A stretch of DNA of 8,470 bases. Source: an uncultured beta proteobacterium. GTDB taxonomy: Bacteria; Pseudomonadota; Gammaproteobacteria; Burkholderiales; Burkholderiaceae_B. The notes below the pieces were generated by a model. That model saw nothing but the letters and a program-made list of their open reading frames with translations, was not told the DNA's origin and searched no databases. Both the position numbers and the translations under genes were made by a program. Shown here one piece after another: positions 1-6,590 of the stretch. Where the stretch lies: assembly GCA_903924715.1 (NCBI GenBank), contig CAIYCP010000330.1:1-8470 (forward strand). The letters run 5' to 3'. Within the stretch, counting starts at the first letter, position 1. Every line of letters starts with the position of its first letter.

Positions 1-111
1 CCATCTGAGTCGAAAGGGCCTTGGGATTACTACAACATCATTGCGAACCTAAAGGGCGAAGATATCTTTACCAAGCTATCTGAAAGCACCTGCAAGTTAG
101 TGAAGAAATAG
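1..111 (+). CDS. ABC transporter periplasmic binding protein, branched-chain amino acid/urea type (3' end only)
   Basis: The first 36 codons of the window read open to a TAG at 109-111. The peptide contains ESKGPWDYYNIIANLKGED and ends in STCKLVKK. This resembles the C-terminus of Leu/Ile/Val- or urea-type periplasmic binding proteins, where a W-D-Y-Y segment is followed by a short loop and a Cys a few residues before a basic end. Such proteins capture an amino acid, amide or urea for an ABC importer. Everything upstream is outside the window, so the substrate cannot be told. The gene converges on glpR across a 73-nt spacer and is probably unrelated to the glycerol operon. The call rests on a short motif only. 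Confidence 0.68.
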   Translation, partial: PSESKGPWDYYNIIANLKGEDIFTKLSESTCKLVKK

Positions 112-184
112 ATGGCTTGTGGGATGTTGAATGAACCCTCTCAAGCGCGTCTAGTGGGCTTGAGTCCTTGAGTGCTTGAAGTCA
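112..184. other. Convergent intergenic spacer with short repeats
   Basis: This 73-nt spacer separates the end of the upstream binding-protein gene from the end of glpR. It holds three near-identical copies of an 8-9 nt unit (CTTGAGTC 159-166, CTTGAGTG 167-174, CTTGAAGTC 175-183). It also holds an inverted pair, CTCAAGC 140-146 and GCTTGAG 158-164 (11-nt loop), and a second possible pair, CTAGTG 151-156 with CACTAG 183-188, the latter overlapping the glpR stop codon. The two pairings overlap and so exclude each other. No run of T follows any stem on either strand, so I do not call a classical intrinsic terminator. Confidence 0.45.
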
Positions 185-952
185 CTAGGGCAGTGCGATA
201 TCGCACTGCAATCCAGCATCCTCAAACAACTTTCTAAACGGTTCAGGTGGTTCCATGTCGGTGAACAGACGATCGAGTTCGTTGATGTGCCCAAGCTCTA
301 CCATGGCGGGTCGGTAAAATTTGCTGCTATCTGCAGCAAGCCAGACTTGCCTTGAATGTTTAATAATGGCGCGAGAGACTTTGACTTCACGATAGTCAAA
401 GTCTCTTAAGGTTCCATCCGTCTCGATAGAAGAAATGCCAATTAAACCGATGTCGACTTTAAATTGTGTGATGAATTCGACAGTCGCTTCGCCGACAATG
501 CCGCGATCTCTAGACCGGACGACCCCCCCTGCGACAATCACCTCGCAATCGACATTGTCAGACAAAATTGCGGCAACATTCAGGTTGTTTGTAATGACGC
601 GCAAGCCTTTTCGGTTGATAAGCTCTTGTGCAACAGCTTCGGTGGTGGTGCCGATATTCAAAATCAATGAGCAACCGTCGGGAATAGAATTTGCGACCAT
701 TTTCGCAATGCGTTGTTTCGCTTGTGAGTTGAGAATTTTTCGTTTGCGATAAGCAATATTTTCAGTCGTTGAGTTCGCAGGGCGCACACCACCATGAAAA
801 CGGACTAAAAAACCCGCAGCAGCCAGTTGTTTGAGGTCTCTGCGTACCGTTTGAAGGGTCACGCCAAAGCGCTCAGCCAGATCCTCGACAGAGGCCGATC
901 CCGAGGATTGCACAGATTCAATCAATTGCAATTGCCTTGGATTGGGGGTCAT
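185..952 (-). CDS. glpR: Glycerol-3-phosphate regulon repressor GlpR (DeoR family)
   Basis: This is a 255-residue DeoR-family transcription repressor, close in length and sequence style to E. coli GlpR (252 aa). The N-terminal winged helix-turn-helix spans residues about 6-57, with recognition helix TLQTVRRDLKQL at 32-43. The sensor domain follows, with the sugar-phosphate loop NIGTTTE at 99-105, TNNLNVA at 121-127, and later the GlpR-like stretches SRDRGIVGEAT and LRDFDYREVK. In known GlpR proteins, G3P binding releases DNA. I chose the ATG at 952 because it aligns with the family N-terminus; an in-frame TTG at 964 would add four residues. Neither start has a good ribosome binding site, which suits a low-level regulator. 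It is divergent from glpD, so it probably controls that operon and itself. The final codons form a 20-bp palindrome. Confidence 0.93.
   Translation of the reverse strand: MTPNPRQLQLIESVQSSGSASVEDLAERFGVTLQTVRRDLKQLAAAGFLVRFHGGVRPANSTTENIAYRKRKILNSQAKQRIAKMVANSIPDGCSLILNIGTTTEAVAQELINRKGLRVITNNLNVAAILSDNVDCEVIVAGGVVRSRDRGIVGEATVEFITQFKVDIGLIGISSIETDGTLRDFDYREVKVSRAIIKHSRQVWLAADSSKFYRPAMVELGHINELDRLFTDMEPPEPFRKLFEDAGLQCDIALP
190..209. repeat. 20-bp perfect palindrome at the glpR 3' end
   Basis: The sequence GCAGTGCGATATCGCACTGC is a perfect palindrome covering the last codons of glpR, just before its stop. As RNA in either direction it would fold into an 8-bp, GC-rich stem with an AUAU loop. 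There is no T-tract after it, so it is not a textbook terminator. It may still mark the 3' end of the glpR transcript, block convergent transcription, or bind a protein. The function is inferred and untested. Confidence 0.6.
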
Positions 953-991
953 GGTGGTTGCCAAAGATGGATGAATGAATGTTTTGACACA

Positions 992-1020
992 AGCTTAATC
1001 ACACAAAAACGATATTGCAA
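992..1020 (-). promoter_or_regulatory. Candidate sigma-70 promoter for glpR
   Basis: On the minus strand a -35 box TTGCAA (1015-1020) is separated by 17 bp from a -10 box TAAGCT (992-997). This would start transcription near 985, leaving a leader of about 33 nt before the ATG at 952. Just upstream of the -35 box (1024-1041) lie two T6 tracts on this strand, the right place for an UP-like element. The -10 match is only partial. Confidence 0.4.
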
Positions 1021-1023
1021 CAG

Positions 1024-1041
1024 CAAAAAAGACAAAAAAGA
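1024..1041. repeat. Tandem 9-bp A-tract repeat
   Basis: Two exact adjacent copies of CAAAAAAGA (1024-1032 and 1033-1041) form two A6 tracts 9 bp apart; an A5 tract lies about two helical turns away at 1005-1009. A-tracts at near-helical spacing bend DNA. The repeat sits between the two divergent promoters, so it may help repressor looping, act as an UP element for glpR, or recruit a nucleoid protein. These roles are inferred. Confidence 0.6.
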
Positions 1042-1066
1042 ACATAAATACGGGTTTTTACTCATA

Positions 1067-1094
1067 TCGATTTCGCAATTAAAGAGCGTATAAG
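1067..1094 (+). promoter_or_regulatory. Candidate sigma-70 promoter for the glpD operon
   Basis: The best -10 box between glpR and glpD is TATAAG (1089-1094), five of six bases to consensus. A poor -35 candidate, TCGATT, lies at 1067-1072 (16-bp spacer). Transcription would begin near 1101, giving a leader of about 27 nt. The weak -35 suggests need for an activator or low basal strength. GlpR-like half sites lie at and just after the predicted start, where binding would block initiation. Confidence 0.4.
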
Positions 1095-1118
1095 TACATA
1101 CGAACAATAAAGAGCGTA
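1080..1118. repeat. Directly repeated 11-mer upstream of glpD
   Basis: TAAAGAGCGTA occurs at 1080-1090 and again at 1108-1118, a 28-bp period. Each copy is followed by CGAACA (1101-1106 and 1131-1136) at nearly the same distance, so the larger unit appears duplicated. The first copy overlaps the candidate glpD -10 box; the second lies in the leader where a ribosome binding site would be. It may be a direct-repeat operator for GlpR or for a second regulator. Confidence 0.6.
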
Positions 1119-1138
1119 AATGTTCAAATGCGAACAGA
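1119..1138. promoter_or_regulatory. Candidate GlpR operator overlapping the glpD start codon
   Basis: Exact inverted arms TGTTC (1121-1125) and GAACA (1132-1136) flank a 6-nt centre that contains the glpD ATG (1128-1130). Compared by eye with the E. coli GlpR consensus as I recall it (WATGTTCGWTAWCGAACATW), about 15 of 20 positions agree, including both outer arms. Lone GAACA half sites also occur at 1102-1106 and 1040-1044. E. coli glp operators also come in multiple copies. Whether this organism's GlpR keeps the E. coli specificity is unknown. Confidence 0.5.
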
Positions 1139-2687
1139 GTTTGATGCAGTTGTGATTGGTGGTGGGATTAATGGTGCGGGCATTGCGCGCGACCTTGCCG
1201 GTAGAGGGTTGTCGGTGATGTTGTGCGAGCAGCACGATCTTGCCTCGCACACATCTTCAGCTTCGACCAAATTAATACACGGTGGTTTACGCTACCTTGA
1301 GTACTTTGAGTTTGGCCTAGTGCGTAAAGCCCTACAAGAACGTGAAGTACTACTTTGTAATGCACCGCATATCATGTGGCCTTTGCGTTTTGTGATGCCA
1401 CACGACCGCGGCATGCGGCCCTTGTGGATGATTCGTTTAGGGTTGTTTCTGTACGATCATCTGGCTAAGCGCAACGTCTTACCTGCGTCGCAAGGCATCA
1501 ATTTGCAGCGTCACCCCGCGGGCGAGGCGCTTAAACCTGTCTTCAGCAAAGGGTTTGAGTATTCGGACGGTTGGGTCGACGATGCCCGCCTTGTCGTGTT
1601 GAACGCGCTCGATGCGCACGAGCGCGGCGCTACGATTATGACCCAGACGGCTTGCGTAGACGCTATTCGCTCTAAAGATCACTGGACACTGACCCTGCAA
1701 TCAGGTTTTGCTGCGTCGCAGACGCACGGCACAGAGCCAACTCCACTGAGGATTAAGGCGCGTGCATTAGTTAACGCTGCGGGTCCCTGGGCAGCCAAGT
1801 TTTTGCAGATGCAGGCGCATCGGTCTGGTACTCGCCCCTTGCGTTTGGTCAAGGGCAGTCATCTCGTCGTAAAAAAATTATTTACGCATGACTTCGCTTA
1901 TATTTTTCAAAATACTGATCGACGTATCAGTTTTGCGATCCCTTACGAGACTGACTTTACCTTGATCGGGACGACAGACGTCAATCATCAGGGTGAGATT
2001 GGTACGGTTGAGATGGACCAAGCGGAGTGCGCCTACATATGCGAGCAGGTCGGTCGTTATTTGCGTCAGACCATCACATCAGACGATGTGATCTGGAGTT
2101 ATTCAGGCGTGCGACCGCTACTTGACGATGCCTCGGGTAATCCCTCGGCAGTCACTCGCGACTATCGTTTGGATCTAGATACGGAAATGGCACCTCTACT
2201 TTCAGTCTGGGGTGGAAAGATCACGACATATAGAAAATTAGCAGAGCAAGCCGCTGAGTTACTCGCACCGTTTTTATCTAATCAAGCCCCAGCTTGGACG
2301 GCTAAATCTCCGTTGCCTGGTGGTGATCTTGGTCCAAGCACCACGCTATCACAACACCCTGCTCAGGACTTTAACAATTTTGTTGCTGCAACGCGCAACC
2401 GCTACGGCTGGTTACCAGAAAGTCTCTGTGTCCGGTATGCTCGAACTTATGGAACCCGTTTGAACGCCATGCTGACCGGCGCAACACGCCTCTCAGATTT
2501 AGGATCACTCATTGCTCCAGGGTTGTACGATGTAGAACTGCGGTACCTCGTCAAGCACGAATGGGCGCGGCAGTCTGACGATGTGCTGTGGCGACGCACC
2601 AAGTTAGGTTTGCATATAAACCCGAGCGAACGTCAGGCAGTCGAGCAATGGTTCAAGGACAAGGGAGTGCGCGAACAATGCGCTTAA
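1128..2687 (+). CDS. glpD: Aerobic-type glycerol-3-phosphate dehydrogenase (FAD-dependent)
   Basis: This 519-residue flavoprotein oxidises sn-glycerol 3-phosphate to dihydroxyacetone phosphate and passes electrons to the quinone pool at the inner membrane face. The N-terminal FAD-binding fold has IGGGINGAG (residues 10-18) and the acidic residue E34 ending the second strand. Family-typical segments follow: SSASTKLIHGGLRYLE (43-58), NAAGPWA, GVRPLLDD with R329, and WGGKITTYRKL with K364. R55, R329 and K364 align with substrate-site residues reported for E. coli GlpD. The C-terminal GlpD helical domain is present; the length is slightly above the E. coli enzyme (501 aa). The ATG at 1128 is the only sensible start; its ribosome binding site is weak. 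It is first in the operon, so the catabolic enzyme is made together with the importer. Its stop overlaps glpS by 10 nt. Confidence 0.95.
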   Translation: MRTEFDAVVIGGGINGAGIARDLAGRGLSVMLCEQHDLASHTSSASTKLIHGGLRYLEYFEFGLVRKALQEREVLLCNAPHIMWPLRFVMPHDRGMRPLWMIRLGLFLYDHLAKRNVLPASQGINLQRHPAGEALKPVFSKGFEYSDGWVDDARLVVLNALDAHERGATIMTQTACVDAIRSKDHWTLTLQSGFAASQTHGTEPTPLRIKARALVNAAGPWAAKFLQMQAHRSGTRPLRLVKGSHLVVKKLFTHDFAYIFQNTDRRISFAIPYETDFTLIGTTDVNHQGEIGTVEMDQAECAYICEQVGRYLRQTITSDDVIWSYSGVRPLLDDASGNPSAVTRDYRLDLDTEMAPLLSVWGGKITTYRKLAEQAAELLAPFLSNQAPAWTAKSPLPGGDLGPSTTLSQHPAQDFNNFVAATRNRYGWLPESLCVRYARTYGTRLNAMLTGATRLSDLGSLIAPGLYDVELRYLVKHEWARQSDDVLWRRTKLGLHINPSERQAVEQWFKDKGVREQCA

Positions 2688-3772
2688 AATTACAACAAAT
2701 CGAAAAACGGATGGGTAGCGAACAGCACCTTTATCCGTTGAGTCTTGAGCTTCAACCCAATACGGTAAACGTATTGCTTGGGGTGACGCTAGCTGGAAAA
2801 ACGACCTTGATGAGATTGATGGCAGGCCTTGAACCGCCGTCATCCGGAAAGGTTTATGTCGATGATCACGACGTTACGGGCTTTTCGGTGCGCCAAAGAG
2901 ATGTTGCGATGGTGTATCAGCAGTTTATCAACTATCCGTCTATGACGGTGTTCGACAATATTGCATCACCCTTACGGTTGCGTCGCGAAAAAAATATCGA
3001 AGCTCAAGTCAAAGCCTTGGCCTCGAAACTGCATATTGAGGCTTTTCTTAAACGACTTCCTGCTGAACTTTCAGGTGGTCAGCAACAGCGCGTTGCCTTG
3101 GCGCGAGCGTTGGCGAAACGCGCGCCCCTTATATTGCTAGATGAACCACTCGTAAATTTAGATTACAAGCTCAGAGAAGAGTTGCGAGACGAGCTCATCC
3201 ACATTTTTTCTAACGGCGAGTCAACGGTGGTCTACGCTACCACTGAGCCGAGTGAGGCGCTTTTGTTGGGTGGCTACACTGCAGTCCTGGATAGGGGGCA
3301 TTTGTTGCAGTATGGGCCAACCCCCGAAGTCTTTCATCGTCCGGCATCTTTACAGGTTGCAAGGGCTTTTAGCGATCCTCCGATCAACTTGATCGCAGCA
3401 AATGTGGCCCCAAGCGGATTTCAGCTAGACCTCGGTGATGGTTTGTTGTTTGGCTTAATCTCGTTTCAATCGCCAGGCGCCACCATGATGTTGGGGCTAC
3501 GTGCCAACGCCCTGAGGGTGCAAGCGCGCGCAGGTGACCTCTCTTTAAAAGGTACGGTCGAGCTAGCCGAAATCTCGGGTTCTGATACTTTTTTACATGT
3601 TCGCACCGCGGTGGGCGGGGTAGTGGTTCAATTAACCGGTGTGCATTATTTTGAACTTGGTACGAGCATAGCTCTGCATTTCAATGCCGATCATGCGTAC
3701 GTGTTTGACGAGCATGGTGCTTTAAAGATTGCACCGCAGCAAGTGTCAGCGTCTTTCGAAAAGGTTGCCTGA
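2678..3772 (+). CDS. glpS: Glycerol ABC transporter ATPase GlpS (degenerate nucleotide site)
   Basis: This 364-residue ATPase of the sugar/glycerol (MalK/UgpC-like) group is presumed to pair with GlpT in the cytoplasm under GlpP/GlpQ. The ABC domain covers about residues 1-230 and is followed by a regulatory TOBE-like tail. The Walker A motif is unusual, GVTLAGKTT (35-43) instead of GxxGxGKT. The Q-loop is at Q81/Q82, the signature LSGGQ (131-135) is intact, and Walker B LILLDE (151-156) is intact. The switch histidine is replaced by threonine (T189, in YATTEPSEA). I recall similar changes in other GlpS proteins, so this is probably a family trait rather than decay. The start at 2678 is supported by GGGAG 11 nt upstream and overlaps the glpD stop by 10 nt. 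A start at 2588 would add 30 residues lying within glpD and is unlikely. Confidence 0.87.
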   Translation: MRLKLQQIEKRMGSEQHLYPLSLELQPNTVNVLLGVTLAGKTTLMRLMAGLEPPSSGKVYVDDHDVTGFSVRQRDVAMVYQQFINYPSMTVFDNIASPLRLRREKNIEAQVKALASKLHIEAFLKRLPAELSGGQQQRVALARALAKRAPLILLDEPLVNLDYKLREELRDELIHIFSNGESTVVYATTEPSEALLLGGYTAVLDRGHLLQYGPTPEVFHRPASLQVARAFSDPPINLIAANVAPSGFQLDLGDGLLFGLISFQSPGATMMLGLRANALRVQARAGDLSLKGTVELAEISGSDTFLHVRTAVGGVVVQLTGVHYFELGTSIALHFNADHAYVFDEHGALKIAPQQVSASFEKVA

Positions 3773-3773
3773 C

Positions 3774-4880
3774 ATGGCGCAAATAGATCTCGATCTGTCG
3801 CACGCGTATCGACCCGACCCCAAGAGTGACTCTGATTACGCGCTTTTGCCGCTCAAAATGACGTTTAGAGACGGCGGCGCTTACGCCTTGCTTGGCCCGT
3901 CCGGTTGTGGCAAAACGACAATGTTAAATGTTATCTCTGGCTTGATACAACCCTCGCAAGGTAGTGTGAGCTTTGGTGGTATCGACGTCACGGCATTGAC
4001 TCCACAGCAGCGAAATATTGCTCAGGTGTTTCAGTTTCCGGTCATCTACGACACAATGACCGTGGCAGAAAATCTGGCCTTTCCTTTGCGTAATCGCGGC
4101 GCTTCATCGAGCCACATTACAAAGCGTGTTGGTCAAATTGCAGAAATGCTCGAAATTAGTCATCAATTGAATCAACGAGCCGCAGGCTTATCGGCTGATG
4201 CAAAACAAAAGATCTCGCTAGGGCGAGGACTCGTGCGTGAAGACGTGTCGGCTGTGCTGTTTGACGAACCGTTGACTGTCATCGACCCACATCTGAAATG
4301 GCAATTAAGACGCAAACTCAAGCAAATACACCACGAACTCAAACTGACGCTGATCTACGTGACGCATGATCAGATTGAAGCGTTGACCTTTGCCCAAGAA
4401 ATCGTAGTGATGACGCGTGGTCGTGCGGTACAAATAGGCTCAGCAGACGAATTGTTTGAACGACCTCGCCATGTGTTTGTCGGAAATTTTATCGGCTCAC
4501 CCGGGATGAACTTTTTACCTGTCCGTTTTGAGGGTAAGCAAATTATGCTGGGTGCTCACGCACTTGAGATGCCGGCGCAGGCAAAAGAGCTGCAACTAGC
4601 GTCTTTGACGGATTTCGTTTTAGGGGTGCGCCCTGAGTACGTAGAGTTAGCGCAGCCACAGCAAGAAGGTGCCATACCCGTGCGTGTGATCCGTGCGCAG
4701 GACGTCGGTACCCATTGGGTGCTCACCGCTACGATCGATCCAAGTTCTCAGACAGAACCCATTATCATTCGTGCGCGGCTCCCTGCCCAGACATTTGTTC
4801 CCGCGGTGGGTACGTCAGTCTGGTTCAAGATTATGAGTCCTCACACGCGTTTTTATAAAAATGAGGAGATGATCGCATGA
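3774..4880 (+). CDS. glpT: Glycerol ABC transporter ATPase GlpT (degenerate signature motif)
   Basis: This 368-residue ABC ATPase is the presumed partner of GlpS; it is unrelated to the E. coli G3P antiporter also called GlpT. Walker A GPSGCGKTT (41-49) is canonical, the Q-loop glutamine is Q87, Walker B AVLFDE is at 160-165, and the switch histidine is H198 in YVTHDQIEAL. The signature is altered to LSADA (139-143) instead of LSGGQ. A TOBE-type C-terminal region follows from about residue 245. The start at 3774 lies one base after the glpS stop, with AAAAGG about 9 nt upstream; an in-frame ATG at 3729 inside glpS would add 15 residues that do not fit the family. The end overlaps glpP in an ATGA, which suggests translational coupling. 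With GlpS it would form one complete and one degenerate ATP site. Confidence 0.88.
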   Translation: MAQIDLDLSHAYRPDPKSDSDYALLPLKMTFRDGGAYALLGPSGCGKTTMLNVISGLIQPSQGSVSFGGIDVTALTPQQRNIAQVFQFPVIYDTMTVAENLAFPLRNRGASSSHITKRVGQIAEMLEISHQLNQRAAGLSADAKQKISLGRGLVREDVSAVLFDEPLTVIDPHLKWQLRRKLKQIHHELKLTLIYVTHDQIEALTFAQEIVVMTRGRAVQIGSADELFERPRHVFVGNFIGSPGMNFLPVRFEGKQIMLGAHALEMPAQAKELQLASLTDFVLGVRPEYVELAQPQQEGAIPVRVIRAQDVGTHWVLTATIDPSSQTEPIIIRARLPAQTFVPAVGTSVWFKIMSPHTRFYKNEEMIA

Positions 4881-5758
4881 AGTCGGTTAATCAAAAGGCG
4901 TGGTTTTTGATCTTACCTGTGATGCTCTGTGTGGCGTTCTCGGCAATCCTGCCACTTATGACAGTCGTTAATTATTCTGTACAAGATATTATTTCGCCCG
5001 AGCGTCGCGTTTTTGTGGGCACTGAATGGTTCGCCAGTGTCATGCGTGATAGTGATCTGCACGAAGCGCTTTGGCGGCAGTTGACTTTTTCTTTTTCAGT
5101 ACTCGTGGTTGAAATTCCACTGGGAATCTTGCTTGCGCTTTCGATGCCTGCCAAGACCTGGCGGGCCTCTGCAGTGCTGGTGATTGTTGCGCTTTCGCTG
5201 TTGATTCCCTGGAATGTCGTTGGTACGATCTGGCAAATTTTTGGCAGAAGTGATATTGGGCTGTTGGGTGTGGCTTTACAACGACTGGGTATCGAATACA
5301 ACTACACCGGCAACTCTCTTGACGCTTGGTTAACCGTGTTGGTGATGGATGTTTGGCACTGGACGCCGTTGGTCGCCTTGCTTTGTTATGCGGGCTTACG
5401 CTCTATTCCAGATGCGTACTATCAGGCGGCACAAATTGATGGTGCCAGTAAGTTTGCAGTCTTCCGTTATATCCAGTTGCCCAAAATGCGCGGCGTACTG
5501 ATGATCGCGGTCTTGCTTCGGTTTATGGATAGCTTCATGATTTATACCGAGCCTTTTGTCTTGACGGGCGGTGGGCCCGGTAATGCAACAACGTTTCTGA
5601 GTCAGTATTTGACGCAAAAGGCCGTTGGGCAGTTTGATCTAGGGCCTGCTGCGGCTTTCTCATTAATTTACTTTTTGATTATTTTGTTGTTTTGCTTCGT
5701 TCTTTACAACTGGATGCAACGAGTTGGCACTGCCGACAAAGAAGGTACGGATGACTAG
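4877..5758 (+). CDS. glpP: Glycerol ABC transporter permease GlpP
   Basis: This 293-residue inner-membrane permease belongs to the MalF/UgpA-type binding-protein-dependent family. About six membrane segments are visible: residues 9-31, 70-90, 98-121, 151-173, 205-227 and 258-280. The cytoplasmic EAA loop, which docks on the ATPases, spans 184-202 (AAQIDGA followed by a conserved LP end). The segment TGGGPGNATTFLSQY (230-244) is typical of sugar-type permeases. It presumably pairs with GlpQ to form the channel. The ATG at 4877 shares bases with the glpT stop (4-nt overlap) and has a strong AGGAGA at 4864-4869, so the start is well supported. Substrate specificity cannot be read from this subunit; it is inferred from the operon. 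Confidence 0.9.
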   Translation: MKSVNQKAWFLILPVMLCVAFSAILPLMTVVNYSVQDIISPERRVFVGTEWFASVMRDSDLHEALWRQLTFSFSVLVVEIPLGILLALSMPAKTWRASAVLVIVALSLLIPWNVVGTIWQIFGRSDIGLLGVALQRLGIEYNYTGNSLDAWLTVLVMDVWHWTPLVALLCYAGLRSIPDAYYQAAQIDGASKFAVFRYIQLPKMRGVLMIAVLLRFMDSFMIYTEPFVLTGGGPGNATTFLSQYLTQKAVGQFDLGPAAAFSLIYFLIILLFCFVLYNWMQRVGTADKEGTDD

Positions 5759-6575
5759 TTCAATGAACAAGCCTCGTTTTCAGAAGCGTACAATTTTTTT
5801 ACTACTTTATTTGATATTCGCCATATTGCCCATTTATTGGATGATCAATATGTCGTTCAAAACTAACGAAGAAATTGTTTCAAGCTTTTCTTTTTTTCCT
5901 CACGCGCTAACTTGGGAAAACTATAAAACTATCCTCACAGATGAATCGTGGTACTCGGGTTACATCAATTCGTTGATCTACGTCGCGATTAATGTGGTGA
6001 TATCTTTAACAGTCGCATTGCCAGCCGCTTATGCTTTTTCTCGCTATCAGTTTATCGGTGACAAGCACGTCTTTTTTTGGTTGTTGACCAATCGTATGAC
6101 ACCACCAGCAGTATTTTTACTGCCTTTTTTTCAGCTCTACAGCGCCGTGGGGTTGATGGATACTCATTTGGGTGTTGCGCTTGCTCACTTGGTATTTAAC
6201 GTGCCACTTGCAGTTTGGATCCTAGAAGGTTTTATGTCGGGTATTCCGCGCGAAATTGACGAGACTGCATACATCGATGGATATAGTTTTCCTAGATTTT
6301 TCTTGACGATCTTTATGCCTTTGATTAAGGCTGGAATTGGTGTCGCTGCTTTTTTCTGCTTTATGTTTAGCTGGGTTGAATTGCTGCTTGCCAGAACGTT
6401 AACAAGCGTCAACGCGAAACCGATTGTGGCCACCATGACACGAACAGTGTCGGCAGCTGGCATGGATTGGGCTACCTTGGCGGCTGCGGGCGTTCTGACG
6501 ATTGTGCCGGGTGCGATTGTCATCTGGTTTGTCAGGCATTACATCGCAAAAGGTTTTGCGATGGGGCGCGTGTAA
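5751..6575 (+). CDS. glpQ: Glycerol ABC transporter permease GlpQ
   Basis: This 274-residue inner-membrane permease of the MalG/UgpE type is the presumed partner of GlpP; it is not the E. coli phosphodiesterase GlpQ. The first membrane segment is at about residues 13-34, others at about 72-94, 106-130, 138-160, 194-217 and 242-262. The EAA loop runs from E171 (ETAYIDG) to about P190. The ATG at 5751 is preferred because AAAGAAGG ends 5 nt upstream; this makes an 8-nt overlap with glpP. An ATG at 5763 is possible but too far from that site, and one at 5724 lies deep inside glpP. Long T-runs reflect Phe/Leu-rich segments. The stop is 15 nt before the DUF2160 gene. Confidence 0.9.
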   Translation: MTSSMNKPRFQKRTIFLLLYLIFAILPIYWMINMSFKTNEEIVSSFSFFPHALTWENYKTILTDESWYSGYINSLIYVAINVVISLTVALPAAYAFSRYQFIGDKHVFFWLLTNRMTPPAVFLLPFFQLYSAVGLMDTHLGVALAHLVFNVPLAVWILEGFMSGIPREIDETAYIDGYSFPRFFLTIFMPLIKAGIGVAAFFCFMFSWVELLLARTLTSVNAKPIVATMTRTVSAAGMDWATLAAAGVLTIVPGAIVIWFVRHYIAKGFAMGRV

Positions 6576-6590
6576 CGCAAAGGAGACGCT

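Noticed and set aside
435..752. Plus-strand open frame opposite glpR
   Set aside because: It is antisense to a well-supported gene, has no recognisable family and no convincing ribosome binding site; a frame shadow.
984..989. Perfect TTGACA on the plus strand as a -35 box for glpD
   Set aside because: No acceptable -10 box lies 16-18 bp downstream; the nearest, GATATT at 1011-1016, has a 21-bp spacer, and the leader would be very long.
978..997. Second full GlpR operator near the glpR -10 box
   Set aside because: Only about 12 of 20 consensus positions agree and the right arm is poor; too weak to list as a site.
987..1006. CRP-like site formed by the ACACAA repeats (TTGTGT on the minus strand)
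   Set aside because: The two copies are in direct rather than inverted orientation, so the TGTGA-N6-TCACA symmetry is missing.
2588..2677. Thirty-residue N-terminal extension of GlpS
   Set aside because: It lies wholly inside glpD in another frame; the ATG at 2678 has GGGAG upstream and fits the family N-terminus.
2678..4880. GlpS/GlpT motif changes as signs of pseudogene decay
   Set aside because: Both frames are full length, other motifs are intact, and the changes complement each other; similar motifs are recalled in related GlpS proteins.
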